NCBI GenBank assembly: GCA_964618435.1
Contig: CAZUAX010000001.1
Location: 26,342-90,341, forward strand
DNA length: 64,000 bases
Direction: 5' to 3'
Source: JACTMJ01 sp964618435
GTDB lineage: Bacteria > Acidobacteriota > Terriglobia > Bryobacterales > Bryobacteraceae
The notes beneath the pieces were generated by a model, which saw only the letters and a program-made list of their open reading frames with translations, made no database searches and had not been told where the DNA came from. The position numbers and the translations under genes are program-made. Shown here one piece after another: positions 16,505 to 25,484 of the stretch; position 1 is the first letter of the stretch, and the number at the start of each line of letters is the position of its first letter.

Positions 16505-18190
16505 TTATCGCCGGATCGAGCGGATCACGCAACCGCTGTCCAGCCGTCCAATGCGGCTCTGGGGGCGGCAGCGCGAAGTGGCTTGGCCAGCAGTGGATGA
16601 CTCCGGCGTTGCTTCCGAGACAACGGGGCTAGCGCCGGAAATTTCGAGATCCAACGCCTTCGCTACATTCAACAACCCGGCCCCAAGCTCGGGCGAAAGC
16701 GGTGTCGCCTTGCGTACCGCAGCATCTGCCTGCTGCTGGGTCAGCCCAGGCTGGTCCTGAACCATCAGCGCCACCGTGGCCGCCACAAAGGGTGCCGCGA
16801 ACGAAGTGCCCCAAGCAGCCGCATAACCGCCCCCAGGGAATGGGGTGAGGATCCCTTCACCAGGCGCTGCCAGCGTCACCATGGGAGAACCATAGTTACT
16901 GAAACTGCTGCGTTGACCTGAATTTGATACGGAGGCCACGCCGATCACATTCGCCAGACGAGCCGGATACACCGCAGACTGCAAACCCTGATTGCCCACC
17001 GAAGCCACGCACACAATATTGCGGCTTGTCGCGTAGGTGATGGCTCGCGATAGCTCCCGTGATTCCTGAGGCAGACTGAAGCTCATGTTGATGACCTTCG
17101 CCCCATTGTCGGCGGCATAGTAAACTGCCTTCATCAGATGGAAAAGGTTGGACTTGCCGTCCGCGCGGAAGGCCTTCAGCGGCATGATCCTGGCATTTGG
17201 CGCCGCTAGCCGAATGACTCCCGCCACCATGGTGCCGTGGCCGAACGAACTGGGCAGTTGCGATCCATCCAAGAACGCCACGGTGGATTGGCGGACGATG
17301 ATGGTAAAACGCTGATCGAGAGAAATGGGCACGCCATCCAGAAATGCCACCGTCGATTGCTGCAATAGGCCGCTCACCGCGGGGGCCACTTCGTTCATTT
17401 CGGTGGCGCTTCCCGCCACTCCCGTCGTGAAATCGAAGCCGGGCACGAGGGCATTCCGCAGCGCGGGATGATCCGGGTCAACGCCCGTATCAATTACCGC
17501 CACCACGCCGGTGCCGGTGGCCTTGGCGGTGTGAGTCTGGGTAAGGCCCAGCATTGCGTTCGCCGGCTGCTGCACGTAGCCGGTCCATACGGTATCGCCG
17601 TAGTAGTTGTTCAGCGTGCGGTCAGCCAGAAGAGGGTCGAAAGGTGCCGTGCTCACCTGAGGCGCAACCCGGGCGTCGTCGTCCTCAGGAAGGTCGACGT
17701 CTTCATTGATCTCGAAGCTGATTACGTTTGGATTGGCGCGAACCGCTGCGATGAACTGGGCAAGAGTCAGATCGTCAATGTCACTGGTTGAACTGCCGCT
17801 CGTGCCGCTGCTGCCAGTGCTTCCCGTGCCAGAACCTGAGCCCCCGTTGCTGCTGTCGTCATCTCCATTGCTGTTGTCATCGTCGTCGTCGTTGCCGTCA
17901 TCGCCGTTGCCGTCGTCATCGTCGCCATCGTCATCGTCGTCGCCACCCACGGTATCGCTCGCGACGATATTGTCATCGCTTCGCTCTACGAGATAAACAT
18001 CCTGGCCCGCAATGGACTCTTCCACTTCCAACTGAAATTGCGCTAATACCTGGCTGAGTGTTCCCGGCTTTACACGTAGAACAAATTCAATGTCATCATC
18101 ATCCGCGAACATCGGAACCGTGCCTGCAAGAAGCAGAGTTACGGACAACATCAATGCGATAAAGTAGCGACGGAGACTTTTCGATTCCAT
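16505..18190 (-). CDS. secreted subtilisin-like (S8) protease with Asp-rich interrupted prodomain
   Basis: 561 residues with a signal peptide (about 1-29). All catalytic sites are present: Asp234 (VVAVIDTGVDPDHP), His318 (GHGTMVAGV), the oxyanion Asn400 (ASVGNQG) and Ser463 (GTSFAAP). Residues 33-70 and 140-166 look like the two halves of an I9-type inhibitory prodomain, separated by a low-complexity stretch (about 81-135) of Asp, Asn, Gly and Ser that resembles calcium-binding linkers. Between Asp234 and His318 the nonamer QSTVAFLDG occurs twice (278-286 and 301-309), an insertion not usual in subtilisins. It is the last gene of the sigma/CHAT cluster, 57 bp after the zinc-finger gene. Export and self-processing are expected. 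Confidence 0.9.
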   Translation of the reverse strand: MESKSLRRYFIALMLSVTLLLAGTVPMFADDDDIEFVLRVKPGTLSQVLAQFQLEVEESIAGQDVYLVERSDDNIVASDTVGGDDDDDGDDDDGNGDDGNDDDDDNSNGDDDSSNGGSGSGTGSTGSSGTSGSSTSDIDDLTLAQFIAAVRANPNVISFEINEDVDLPEDDDARVAPQVSTAPFDPLLADRTLNNYYGDTVWTGYVQQPANAMLGLTQTHTAKATGTGVVAVIDTGVDPDHPALRNALVPGFDFTTGVAGSATEMNEVAPAVSGLLQQSTVAFLDGVPISLDQRFTIIVRQSTVAFLDGSQLPSSFGHGTMVAGVIRLAAPNARIMPLKAFRADGKSNLFHLMKAVYYAADNGAKVINMSFSLPQESRELSRAITYATSRNIVCVASVGNQGLQSAVYPARLANVIGVASVSNSGQRSSFSNYGSPMVTLAAPGEGILTPFPGGGYAAAWGTSFAAPFVAATVALMVQDQPGLTQQQADAAVRKATPLSPELGAGLLNVAKALDLEISGASPVVSEATPESSTAGQATSRCRPQSRIGRLDSGCVIRSIRR

Positions 18191-18247
18191 ACCAGCCTTT
18201 TTCTTTCTTGTGCGTAGGAGCAGTCGTTTGCAGCAGTTTTTTTGTGG

Positions 18248-18865
18248 TCAAGGTTTTCCTGCAACATTCTGCAGGTCGATTTCAACCGCGCGCGTTCCCT
18301 GGTCAACCAGCAGCAGGACACGAAGTTTCTTTTGGACAGGAAGATCGAATTGGAACTCTCCGAATTCGTTCGTGAGTTGTTGGCCCACTTCTTTGTCCTC
18401 GTCCAAAACCACAACAGTAACTCCAGAAACCTCACTCTGCGGATCTGAAGTGGCAAGCTGCCCCGTTACCACCTGGGCAGGAGGCAGAGACTGCCGTTCC
18501 AATTGCAGATCTATTTGATAGTTCCCAAAGGCAAAGCAGAAATGCCGCGAGGCATCTGCAGCAGATCTGGAGCCAGCCCATGAGGGCTGCAGCAGGCTAT
18601 CGCTGACTAGCGCGGCGATTGCGCGCGGAAGTTCACCCCATGAACTGCGAGGCTTCTGGAATAAGGCACGGGCGCTGGCAAGGATCTCTTCCGGCACCGA
18701 AAGGGCGCGGTCTACTGAAAAAGTATCCTCCACTGCGACGAGGGAGGAATGAACGGCGTTGCAACGACGGCATCCAGATTTCAGATGCCCATGCATTTCG
18801 AGGGCCAACTCATCCTTCACCAGCCCACGTACAAAATCAACCCAAAGCGCTTCGTTATAGTGCAC
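18248..18865 (-). CDS. zinc-finger (anti-sigma-like) protein with carboxypeptidase-regulatory-like domain
   Basis: 205 residues starting at GTG 18865, which has AGAGGAC close upstream. Residues 24-35 (MHGHLKSGCRRC) contain His27, Cys32 and Cys35, the H..(4)C..C arrangement of zinc-binding anti-sigma domains. No membrane segment is visible. The C-terminal part (about 135-200: GVTVVVLDEDKEVGQQLTN, EFGEFQFDLP) looks like a transthyretin-like regulatory fold. Sitting in the same operon as an ECF sigma factor, it probably binds and restrains that sigma factor in the cytoplasm, but this is inferred from the motif and location. Direct control of the CHAT protein is an alternative. Confidence 0.7.
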   Translation of the reverse strand: MHYNEALWVDFVRGLVKDELALEMHGHLKSGCRRCNAVHSSLVAVEDTFSVDRALSVPEEILASARALFQKPRSSWGELPRAIAALVSDSLLQPSWAGSRSAADASRHFCFAFGNYQIDLQLERQSLPPAQVVTGQLATSDPQSEVSGVTVVVLDEDKEVGQQLTNEFGEFQFDLPVQKKLRVLLLVDQGTRAVEIDLQNVAGKP

Positions 18866-18985
18866 GTTGTCCTCTCACATCCACATAGGGGTAACGTCCA
18901 GTACGAAAAATATACTCGCGCACAGAAAACGGCAGAGAAAAATTTACCCAGCGCCCGCAAACCTTACAGCGACTGATGGGGCGGA

Positions 18986-21900
18986 TCATGACGGGATCAC
19001 CTGGGAGGAAAGTGAGTTGTTCGCCATCAGGCTAAACGCCGCCCAATGATAGGGATGGGGGAACTCCTCGCGAAGTTGATTGCTGGCATCTCGGACAGCG
19101 GCTCCAGGGCTACCTCCCCTATTTAAAGCCGAGTAAAGGTGCTCCATGAATCTGGCGGTGCTGGCGTCATTCACGTCCCATAGCGTCGCAATCAAATTCC
19201 TTGCTCCAGCCTGAAAAAAGCCTCGTGAAAGGCCGATTAGTTCATCGCCGCCCACCACCGCATGCACACCGGTGCTGCACCCGCTAAGTGTCACCAACTC
19301 CGCCGGGAGGTCCATCTCCTGCAATTCGAAAAGGTTCAGGTTGCCGTCACCGAGGCGAATGGCGGAAAACATTGGATTATCTGAGCGAAACAGGCCGTGA
19401 GATGCAATGTGAATAACACGGGCGCGTCGCCCCTCGTCTCGCAGCGTGCTGAGGGAGGCTTCAGCCCCCACCCGCAGCAAGGATCCAGGAAACATGCGCG
19501 CAACGGTGCGCACTTCGCCGTCGATCAACGGTGCCCGTTCATCCGGAACGCCAAGTACCAGCGCGCTGTGTGGCAAAACCCTGTGCCCATTGGCGTCTCC
19601 ATTGTCCCCGGGCGTACTGCTTTCTGCCATGGTGGTGCCCAATAGGTATGCAGACGCGCTCAATGTGCGGCGAACGACATACCTGCTGGCAACAGGATGG
19701 GATTCGCTTCCCAGGGCGGAAAAGGGAACGCTATGGAGAAACCCGTGCGGCGCAATGGTAAGCGTATCCGCCTGAACCGATGGCAGCAACGGCAAAAGCA
19801 GGGCCTCGTAAAGCTTTTGGAGATGATTGGCCAGAGCTGGCCACTTACCCTCCGCTGCTCCTCCGCTGGATCGACGGTTGTGATAATTCGAGATCTGGAA
19901 CAGAGCAAGGCGCACAATGGACCGTAGGGAGGTGGCATCGCCCAAACATTGCACGAACCACTCTCCATTGGGATTCACCACGAAGGCGAAGACGCGGGAC
20001 GAAGTGCAGAAGAACTCAATGAAGGCTTCCTGTTGTCCCAGCAAATGGTGCAGGTCTTCCACGGACACGGGACGCCCGCCGGTCTCGCAACTGATCGCGC
20101 CTCTGGCACTTCCCAGGAGCCGGAGCTGCGCCAACTTCTCCGTCATCTGTTGCTCCAGGCGGTGCGCGCGTTCCCGCCATCGGGTTGACTCCCGCGCATC
20201 TCCCCGCAACTCCGCTCCCGATGCACTCACATAGCTTTGATGAAGGTTTCTCCGAAGTTCTTCGAGATCTGTTGCACCGTCACTTCCGGGAGCGGTTCCG
20301 GGAGCACTCCTCGGGGCTGAGCCCGCCTCGCCCGTCCTGGCAGAGCTGGCCCGTTGCGCGTACGTGTCCAGAAGGGCTCGGGATTTTGCACTTTGCACAT
20401 GTTCCCAGGCGGAGGCGGCGTTTCGCGGCAAGTGCTTATCGTCCAGGTGCAAATGCACGAGACGCTCAAACACATCCGTCTTGTTTTCGAAGAAACGAAT
20501 CCTGAGTTCTTCATCGGGAACCCCTGCCCGAAGCAGGTCCAGTGACTCCCGCGCAGCTTCCAGACACTCCAGGGCCGCCTGCGAAACTTCCTGCTGCTGC
20601 AGGATTTCTCCAAGCTGGGCCTGGGCCTGGAAGATCAGCCCCGGAGAGCGGATGGCTTGAGCACGGGCTAGGGCCGACCGGCAGAATTTTTCCGCGTCAA
20701 CTGCGCCCTGCTCCGCCAGATGGATGCGCGCGAGGATGAGCTCGGCAACGACCACTTTCCCGGGAAGCTGCCGATTCTCGAACGTAAGCACCGCCTGCTG
20801 CGCAAGTTGGCGAGCCTTCTTTGTCGCACCAGCTTGCAAGTGCAAGAGTGCAATGTGCAGATCAAGGAAGGCAGTCCAAATCGTATTATTCTCGGCAACA
20901 AACAGATGGCGTGCCCTGGCAAACGCCCTCCTGGACTTCTCATTTTGCTGCTGGCAGGCGAGCGCCATTGCCAGAAATCCGGATGCTTTTGCTCGCTCGT
21001 AACGCATCTCCAGCTTGCGGAAGCCCTTCATCGCAAGACGCGCCAGCCGAGCCGCCTCATCGGGAAGATTGAGCTCCAGCATCAGCTCTGCCTGGTCAAG
21101 ATCACACAAGGTGGCGTGATAGAAATCGCCAACGGCCGCGCAATGTTTCCGCGCGGCCGCGTAAAGTTCCATTGCCCGCCGAAAGTCCCCGCGGTGGAAG
21201 TGCAGATAGGCGATATTGTAGTCGGACTGCGCGACAAGCAGCGAGAATCCATGCCGGGCGCTATGCTCGCGAGCCTCGTGGTGAGCACGTAGCGCATCCT
21301 GGAACCGACCCACACTGATGTAGCAGGTGGCCAGGTTGCTCAAAACCGCGGCGATGTCCTGGGCGGAACCCAACCGGCGGAAGGCATCGTATGCGCATTC
21401 ATAGCTAGCCAGTGCTTCCTCGAAGCGGTCCAGCCGAAAGTAAAGGTTGGCCAGATTGCCATCAAGCCTCGCCAGCCGCGCCTCATCCCGCTGTGCTTCA
21501 AACACTTCACGCGCTTGCTGCGCCCACTCTACCGCTTCGTCGTATCTTGCCAGGTAAGCCAGAGTTTGCAGGGCGCTACTGCGAGTGCGTGCCACTTCCG
21601 TGGCATCACCAGACGCTTCAGAAGCACTCTGGAAATGCGTTACGGCTGCCAGGTAGTGGTCCATGGCTTCCGGGTAGCGCCCCTGTAAGTACCGCACATT
21701 GGCGCTGGCCCGGAACGCAAGCCCAAAGCTGTTGGCATCCCCCAATTGCTGCGCCAGTTGCGATGCTGCCTCTGCAAGCTTGGCTGCCTGCCGCAGATTG
21801 TCACGCGCAACGTTCAGAATTCGGACGTAAATCGCATCCAGAGCGGCTCTGCTGCGCAATTCGGGATGGCGAGTCAGGCCCTCAGCAAACGAAAGACCTT

Positions 21901-22009
21901 CCGCCAAATCCCGGATTACGCCTTCGAGACCGGCGTCTACTCTTTGATCATGCGCTGTGCTGGTGTTCCTGGAGCCGCCCATAGATTCGCAAACTTTTCT
22001 CAGACCCAA
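18986..22009 (-). CDS. TPR-CHAT protein (caspase-like)
   Basis: 1007 residues from TTG 22009, which has AAAGG six bases upstream and overlaps the sigma-factor stop; ATG 21982 is an alternative start. Residues about 60-490 are tandem TPR-like helical repeats (for example ALASYECAYDAFRRLGSAQD, IAAVLSNLATCYISVGRFQD). A C-terminal CHAT domain spans about 640-1007, with the caspase-like dyad His871 (HIASHGLF) and Cys911 (LSGCSTG). CHAT domains are clan CD cysteine proteases; with TPRs they sense a partner protein and then cleave targets. No signal peptide is present, so it acts in the cytoplasm. Genetic linkage suggests that its substrate may be the sigma factor or the zinc-finger protein encoded beside it. 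Confidence 0.9.
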   Translation of the reverse strand: MGLRKVCESMGGSRNTSTAHDQRVDAGLEGVIRDLAEGLSFAEGLTRHPELRSRAALDAIYVRILNVARDNLRQAAKLAEAASQLAQQLGDANSFGLAFRASANVRYLQGRYPEAMDHYLAAVTHFQSASEASGDATEVARTRSSALQTLAYLARYDEAVEWAQQAREVFEAQRDEARLARLDGNLANLYFRLDRFEEALASYECAYDAFRRLGSAQDIAAVLSNLATCYISVGRFQDALRAHHEAREHSARHGFSLLVAQSDYNIAYLHFHRGDFRRAMELYAAARKHCAAVGDFYHATLCDLDQAELMLELNLPDEAARLARLAMKGFRKLEMRYERAKASGFLAMALACQQQNEKSRRAFARARHLFVAENNTIWTAFLDLHIALLHLQAGATKKARQLAQQAVLTFENRQLPGKVVVAELILARIHLAEQGAVDAEKFCRSALARAQAIRSPGLIFQAQAQLGEILQQQEVSQAALECLEAARESLDLLRAGVPDEELRIRFFENKTDVFERLVHLHLDDKHLPRNAASAWEHVQSAKSRALLDTYAQRASSARTGEAGSAPRSAPGTAPGSDGATDLEELRRNLHQSYVSASGAELRGDARESTRWRERAHRLEQQMTEKLAQLRLLGSARGAISCETGGRPVSVEDLHHLLGQQEAFIEFFCTSSRVFAFVVNPNGEWFVQCLGDATSLRSIVRLALFQISNYHNRRSSGGAAEGKWPALANHLQKLYEALLLPLLPSVQADTLTIAPHGFLHSVPFSALGSESHPVASRYVVRRTLSASAYLLGTTMAESSTPGDNGDANGHRVLPHSALVLGVPDERAPLIDGEVRTVARMFPGSLLRVGAEASLSTLRDEGRRARVIHIASHGLFRSDNPMFSAIRLGDGNLNLFELQEMDLPAELVTLSGCSTGVHAVVGGDELIGLSRGFFQAGARNLIATLWDVNDASTARFMEHLYSALNRGGSPGAAVRDASNQLREEFPHPYHWAAFSLMANNSLSSQVIPS

Positions 22010-22617
22010 TGCAGGCCTTTTACTTCCAGTAGCTTACGCAACTTTTGTAAGCAGCGCCCGCGAATGAATCCGATGGAGCCCAGGGCTAACCCAAAATGAG
22101 CCGCTACCTCGTTATAGGGGATAGGCGGGTCGGCAAGAAACAACATTCTCACCATTTCCCGGCATCGATCTGGTAGCGCGGTGACCGCCTCGCGCACCTG
22201 CTGGCGGCGCTCCTCTTCTTCCATTTCTTCCGGGGGAAGGAGTGCCTGATCGTCAAGATCAGCCACGTATTCCTCGTTGAGTTCCAACTCGCCACGTGTC
22301 CCCCGGCGGCGCTTCCACCGGAGCGAGTGGCGAGCCGTTACCGTAATCAGCCAGGACCTTAAGCCATCCACATTCCGCAGATTAGGAAGTTCCTTGTAAA
22401 GATCAACCCACACTGCCTGGAATATATCCGCCGCGTCATCCGCCTGTGCGCCATACCGAAACGGGATGGCGTAAATCAAATGCTTGTACTTTTCAATCAG
22501 TACAGCCCAAGCGCGTTCGTCACCGCTTTGGCAGGACGCGACCAGACGGTCGTCTCCCCAGGTTGGCTGCGGGGAGCCCCCAGCAATTTGCTCCAAAGTG
22601 GTGCCGCCGCCTGTCAC
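22000..22617 (-). CDS. ECF-type sigma factor
   Basis: 205 residues starting at GTG 22617, whose GTGA overlaps the TGA stop of the binding-protein gene. Region 2 is recognisable (YKHLIYAIPFRYGAQADDAA, DIFQAVWVDLYKELPNLRNV, LRSWLITVTARHSLRWKRR). Region 4 has LPDRCREMVRMLFLADPPIP, then YNEVAAHFGLALGSIGFIRG and RCLQKLRKLL, a typical helix-turn-helix. A 35-residue acidic linker joins them. It would direct RNA polymerase to a small regulon, very likely including its own operon. The coupling to the peptide importer upstream is unusual. Confidence 0.9.
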   Translation of the reverse strand: MTGGGTTLEQIAGGSPQPTWGDDRLVASCQSGDERAWAVLIEKYKHLIYAIPFRYGAQADDAADIFQAVWVDLYKELPNLRNVDGLRSWLITVTARHSLRWKRRRGTRGELELNEEYVADLDDQALLPPEEMEEEERRQQVREAVTALPDRCREMVRMLFLADPPIPYNEVAAHFGLALGSIGFIRGRCLQKLRKLLEVKGLHWV

Positions 22618-24476
22618 CGTTTTCCGTCACCACGTTTCCAGAAGACCTGATCCATACCGTCAAGTAGATGAGGAGCCAGCACGGAGGGCTGCAAATTCCC
22701 CAGATCCTCATGCGCTGCGGTAAGCACATGCGGACTCACCAAAGCGATGAAAGGCAACTGTTCCGAAACGATACGCTGCACCTCTCCATACAGATTCCTG
22801 CGCTTCTCGATGTTCAACTCGCCATTCTGCGCCTGCATCAGCCGGTCAATCTCCGCCTCCCATGCCGTGGCGGGTTTGGCCTGGCCAGGATGCCAGAAGT
22901 GCATGGCACCACTCGAGAGCAACATGGGCATCTGCGGCGTAGGGTCCACATCCCCATCACGCAGAGCCAAGATTGCGGCCTCATAGTCCATTGTTTTCAT
23001 CACTCGTTCGATGAGACTGCGGAATTCGAGCGGCGCGACGGATACACGAATTCCCACTGACCGAAGGTCTTCTTGCACCATAGTGGCAATCTGTTTGTGT
23101 TCGCCGTTGGCAGCGTTCACGGCGATAGAGAATTCCACTGGTTTGCCGCTGGCATCCACCAGTTGGTCGCCCTTGCGTGTTAAGCCCATGGCCCGCAGAT
23201 CAGCCGCCGCTTCGGCCACGGAACGGCCTGCCGGAACACCGAAAGACTTATGCCATAGCCGGTTGCCCGGGCTCACGTGATGCCAGATGGGTGTAGCCTT
23301 GCCCTGAAACACAAGCCTGGCGATGGCGCGGCGGTCGATTGCCTTGGCAATGGCGCGGCGAAACCGAAGGTCCTGCAGCCAGCTTTGTTTTCCCTCCAGG
23401 GCAGGCAGGCCCTTATCCTTCACGTCATTCAGATTGAAGAACAGGAAGTGCTGCTCCAGTCCTGGTCCAAGGTCCGAAAGAGTCCGTTTCTGGCTTCCAG
23501 CACCCGCACCCGACCGCAATGCGTTGAAGTTGCGGGCACTCACGCGGCTGAGAAGATGCGTATCTCCCGCCTGGAACCGAAGGGCTTCCGCTTCCTGGTC
23601 TGCCACAAACATCACCACCACCTCTTCCAGATAAGGCAACACGGTGCCAGCCTTGTCGCGCTTCCAGTAGTGAGGGTTACGTTCCAACACGATACGCTGT
23701 CCAGGCACATACTGCTTAAGGCGAAACGGACCCGCACCCGCCAATTCCGATGGCGCTGTTGCGAGGTTCCACGCCTGCAGCAGTTGTCCTGCTTGATACG
23801 CTGCTTCCAGCTTGTGCTTGGGGAGTATGGCGAGGCTATCGAAAAGTCGTTCGGCTGGCGCGTATGGTGCAGGCAGCCTAATCTCCACCGTCAGCGCATC
23901 TACTTTGCGGATGGTGGGAAATTTCCCTTGAATGCGCAGCAAATCCCGTCCCGGCGCTTTCGTACCTTCGTCGAGAAGCGCTTGGAAGGTAAACAGTACG
24001 TCGTCCGCGCTCAGCGGTTGCCCGTCAGAGAACTTCAATCCGCGGCGCAGGGTAAGGGTGTAGCGCAAGCCGTCCGGCGAAACCTTCCACGTCTTCGCGA
24101 GTGCCGCCTGGGTCTCTTGTGATGGGCGGTGGATATGAATAAGGTCGCTGTGCAGCAGGGACAAAAGCTCCTTCGAGGAAGCATCAATCGCCCCAAGGGG
24201 GTTCAAGGTTCTGGGCTCTGCCCGCAGTGAAAACACCAGACGTCCGCCTCGCTTGCCAGCCTCGCTTTCGGTAACCAGAGGTTCCAGTTGCTGCGCACAA
24301 ACCACTAGGGCCAGCAGCCCTGTCAACAAGACCAGACTGAAAATCTGCCACAGGCCGGAGAACTCACGCAAGCTGAGTGGCCATGCCCAAGGGCGGTGTT
24401 GACGCCCTTCCTGACAAACCTCACGATACGGGAGACGAGAAGCCAACTGCTTGAATCGAATAGACAATATGGGCAC
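22614..24476 (-). CDS. peptide/nickel-type ABC transporter substrate-binding protein
   Basis: 620 residues with a hydrophobic export segment at about 42-60 after a long basic N-terminus, so a more distal start is possible. The SBP_bac_5 signature is present: LVFSLRAEPRTLNPLGAID, SPDGLRYTLTLRRGLKFSDG and QPLSADDVLFTFQALLD, followed by YVPGQRIVLERNPHYWK. It captures peptides or similar ligands in the periplasm for the two permeases encoded just upstream; only 3 bp separate it from the permease gene. Its stop codon overlaps the sigma-factor start, linking import to the signalling genes. Confidence 0.92.
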   Translation of the reverse strand: MPILSIRFKQLASRLPYREVCQEGRQHRPWAWPLSLREFSGLWQIFSLVLLTGLLALVVCAQQLEPLVTESEAGKRGGRLVFSLRAEPRTLNPLGAIDASSKELLSLLHSDLIHIHRPSQETQAALAKTWKVSPDGLRYTLTLRRGLKFSDGQPLSADDVLFTFQALLDEGTKAPGRDLLRIQGKFPTIRKVDALTVEIRLPAPYAPAERLFDSLAILPKHKLEAAYQAGQLLQAWNLATAPSELAGAGPFRLKQYVPGQRIVLERNPHYWKRDKAGTVLPYLEEVVVMFVADQEAEALRFQAGDTHLLSRVSARNFNALRSGAGAGSQKRTLSDLGPGLEQHFLFFNLNDVKDKGLPALEGKQSWLQDLRFRRAIAKAIDRRAIARLVFQGKATPIWHHVSPGNRLWHKSFGVPAGRSVAEAAADLRAMGLTRKGDQLVDASGKPVEFSIAVNAANGEHKQIATMVQEDLRSVGIRVSVAPLEFRSLIERVMKTMDYEAAILALRDGDVDPTPQMPMLLSSGAMHFWHPGQAKPATAWEAEIDRLMQAQNGELNIEKRRNLYGEVQRIVSEQLPFIALVSPHVLTAAHEDLGNLQPSVLAPHLLDGMDQVFWKRGDGKR

Positions 24477-24479
24477 TCC

Positions 24480-25484
24480 TTACAATTTCGATTGTCGTCC
24501 GGCGTTTTCCATTGCCTGCGCGTAAGAACCAAACAGCAGTAGGGAAATGGTAAGAGCAATGGCCGGCGAGAATATCCACCAATTGGATGCAAGTGTGGGG
24601 TACTGGCGCAGCGAAGATAACATCGTTCCCCAACTTGCTGTAGGTTCCGGCACTCCCAAGCCGAAGAAAGATAGGGTTACCTCCAGCAGAACGAATTGGG
24701 GTGCCAGCAATGCGGCCTGGGCAAGCAAAACGCGATAGGTCTGCGGGAGGATATGGCGGCGAAGCAGATACGGCGCGCTGGCGCCGAAACCCCTGGCCGC
24801 CAGCACGAAGCGTCGCTCGCGAGCACTAAGCACCACACCGCGCACCAGGCGAGCGGGCCGTGCCCAGCCCACCACGCTGATCACAAATACGGCGATCCCA
24901 AAGGCAACCAGCGGGTTCGTCTGAATGGGCAGGGCCGCGCGTACGGCCAGCAGCAGATAGAGCAGCGGCAAGGCCATCAGGAATTCAGCCGCGCGGCTCA
25001 CCAACGCATCGGCAAATCCCCCATAGAAGCCAGCCGCCCCGCCAAGGACGGCAGCAAGCAAGAGTGCCACCAAGGTGGCGGCAAGCCCGCTACCTATCGA
25101 CAGCAGTCCACCGGAAAGCACCCGGCTGAAGACGTCGCGGCCAAATTCATCGCTGCCCAACAGAAACAGAATACCCGGCTCATCCACGCCAAAGAGCGCG
25201 AGCTTTCCATCCGAACGCGGCACAAAGAGGCGTATAGCGGAACGCACGCTACAATCCTCCACGTAGTGCCCAAAGTCCTCGGGATGCGGCGTAAGCCCAC
25301 ACACATGGGGCCAGGCGAGCGTGCCGTCGGGATTGGCAAAACGAATGGAAGTGGGCGGGGCATCTGGAAACTCTCTGTGCTGCGTAAAAACCGGATAGGG
25401 TGCCATCCATGCGGCAACCGCCAACAGCGCGTGCCACGCCACAAGAACTGCGAGGATCCGTCTTGGCTGCACGGCTGTCTTCAT
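24480..25484 (-). CDS. ABC transporter permease (DppC/OppC type)
   Basis: 334 residues from ATG 25484, which overlaps the stop of the partner permease (ATGA). The first membrane segment is followed by an unusually long periplasmic segment of about 75 residues, then SDEFGRDVFSRVLSG and five further membrane spans. The ATPase-contact EAA loop is seen as AARGFGASAPYLLRRHILP. It forms the channel with the DppB-type permease. Confidence 0.9.
   Translation of the reverse strand: MKTAVQPRRILAVLVAWHALLAVAAWMAPYPVFTQHREFPDAPPTSIRFANPDGTLAWPHVCGLTPHPEDFGHYVEDCSVRSAIRLFVPRSDGKLALFGVDEPGILFLLGSDEFGRDVFSRVLSGGLLSIGSGLAATLVALLLAAVLGGAAGFYGGFADALVSRAAEFLMALPLLYLLLAVRAALPIQTNPLVAFGIAVFVISVVGWARPARLVRGVVLSARERRFVLAARGFGASAPYLLRRHILPQTYRVLLAQAALLAPQFVLLEVTLSFFGLGVPEPTASWGTMLSSLRQYPTLASNWWIFSPAIALTISLLLFGSYAQAMENAGRQSKL

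Noticed and set aside
17800..17960. Short-period repeats (GTC/ATC-rich) as a possible microsatellite or CRISPR-like array
   Set aside because: They encode the Asp-rich linker of the subtilase in frame; there are no spacers or regular repeat units.
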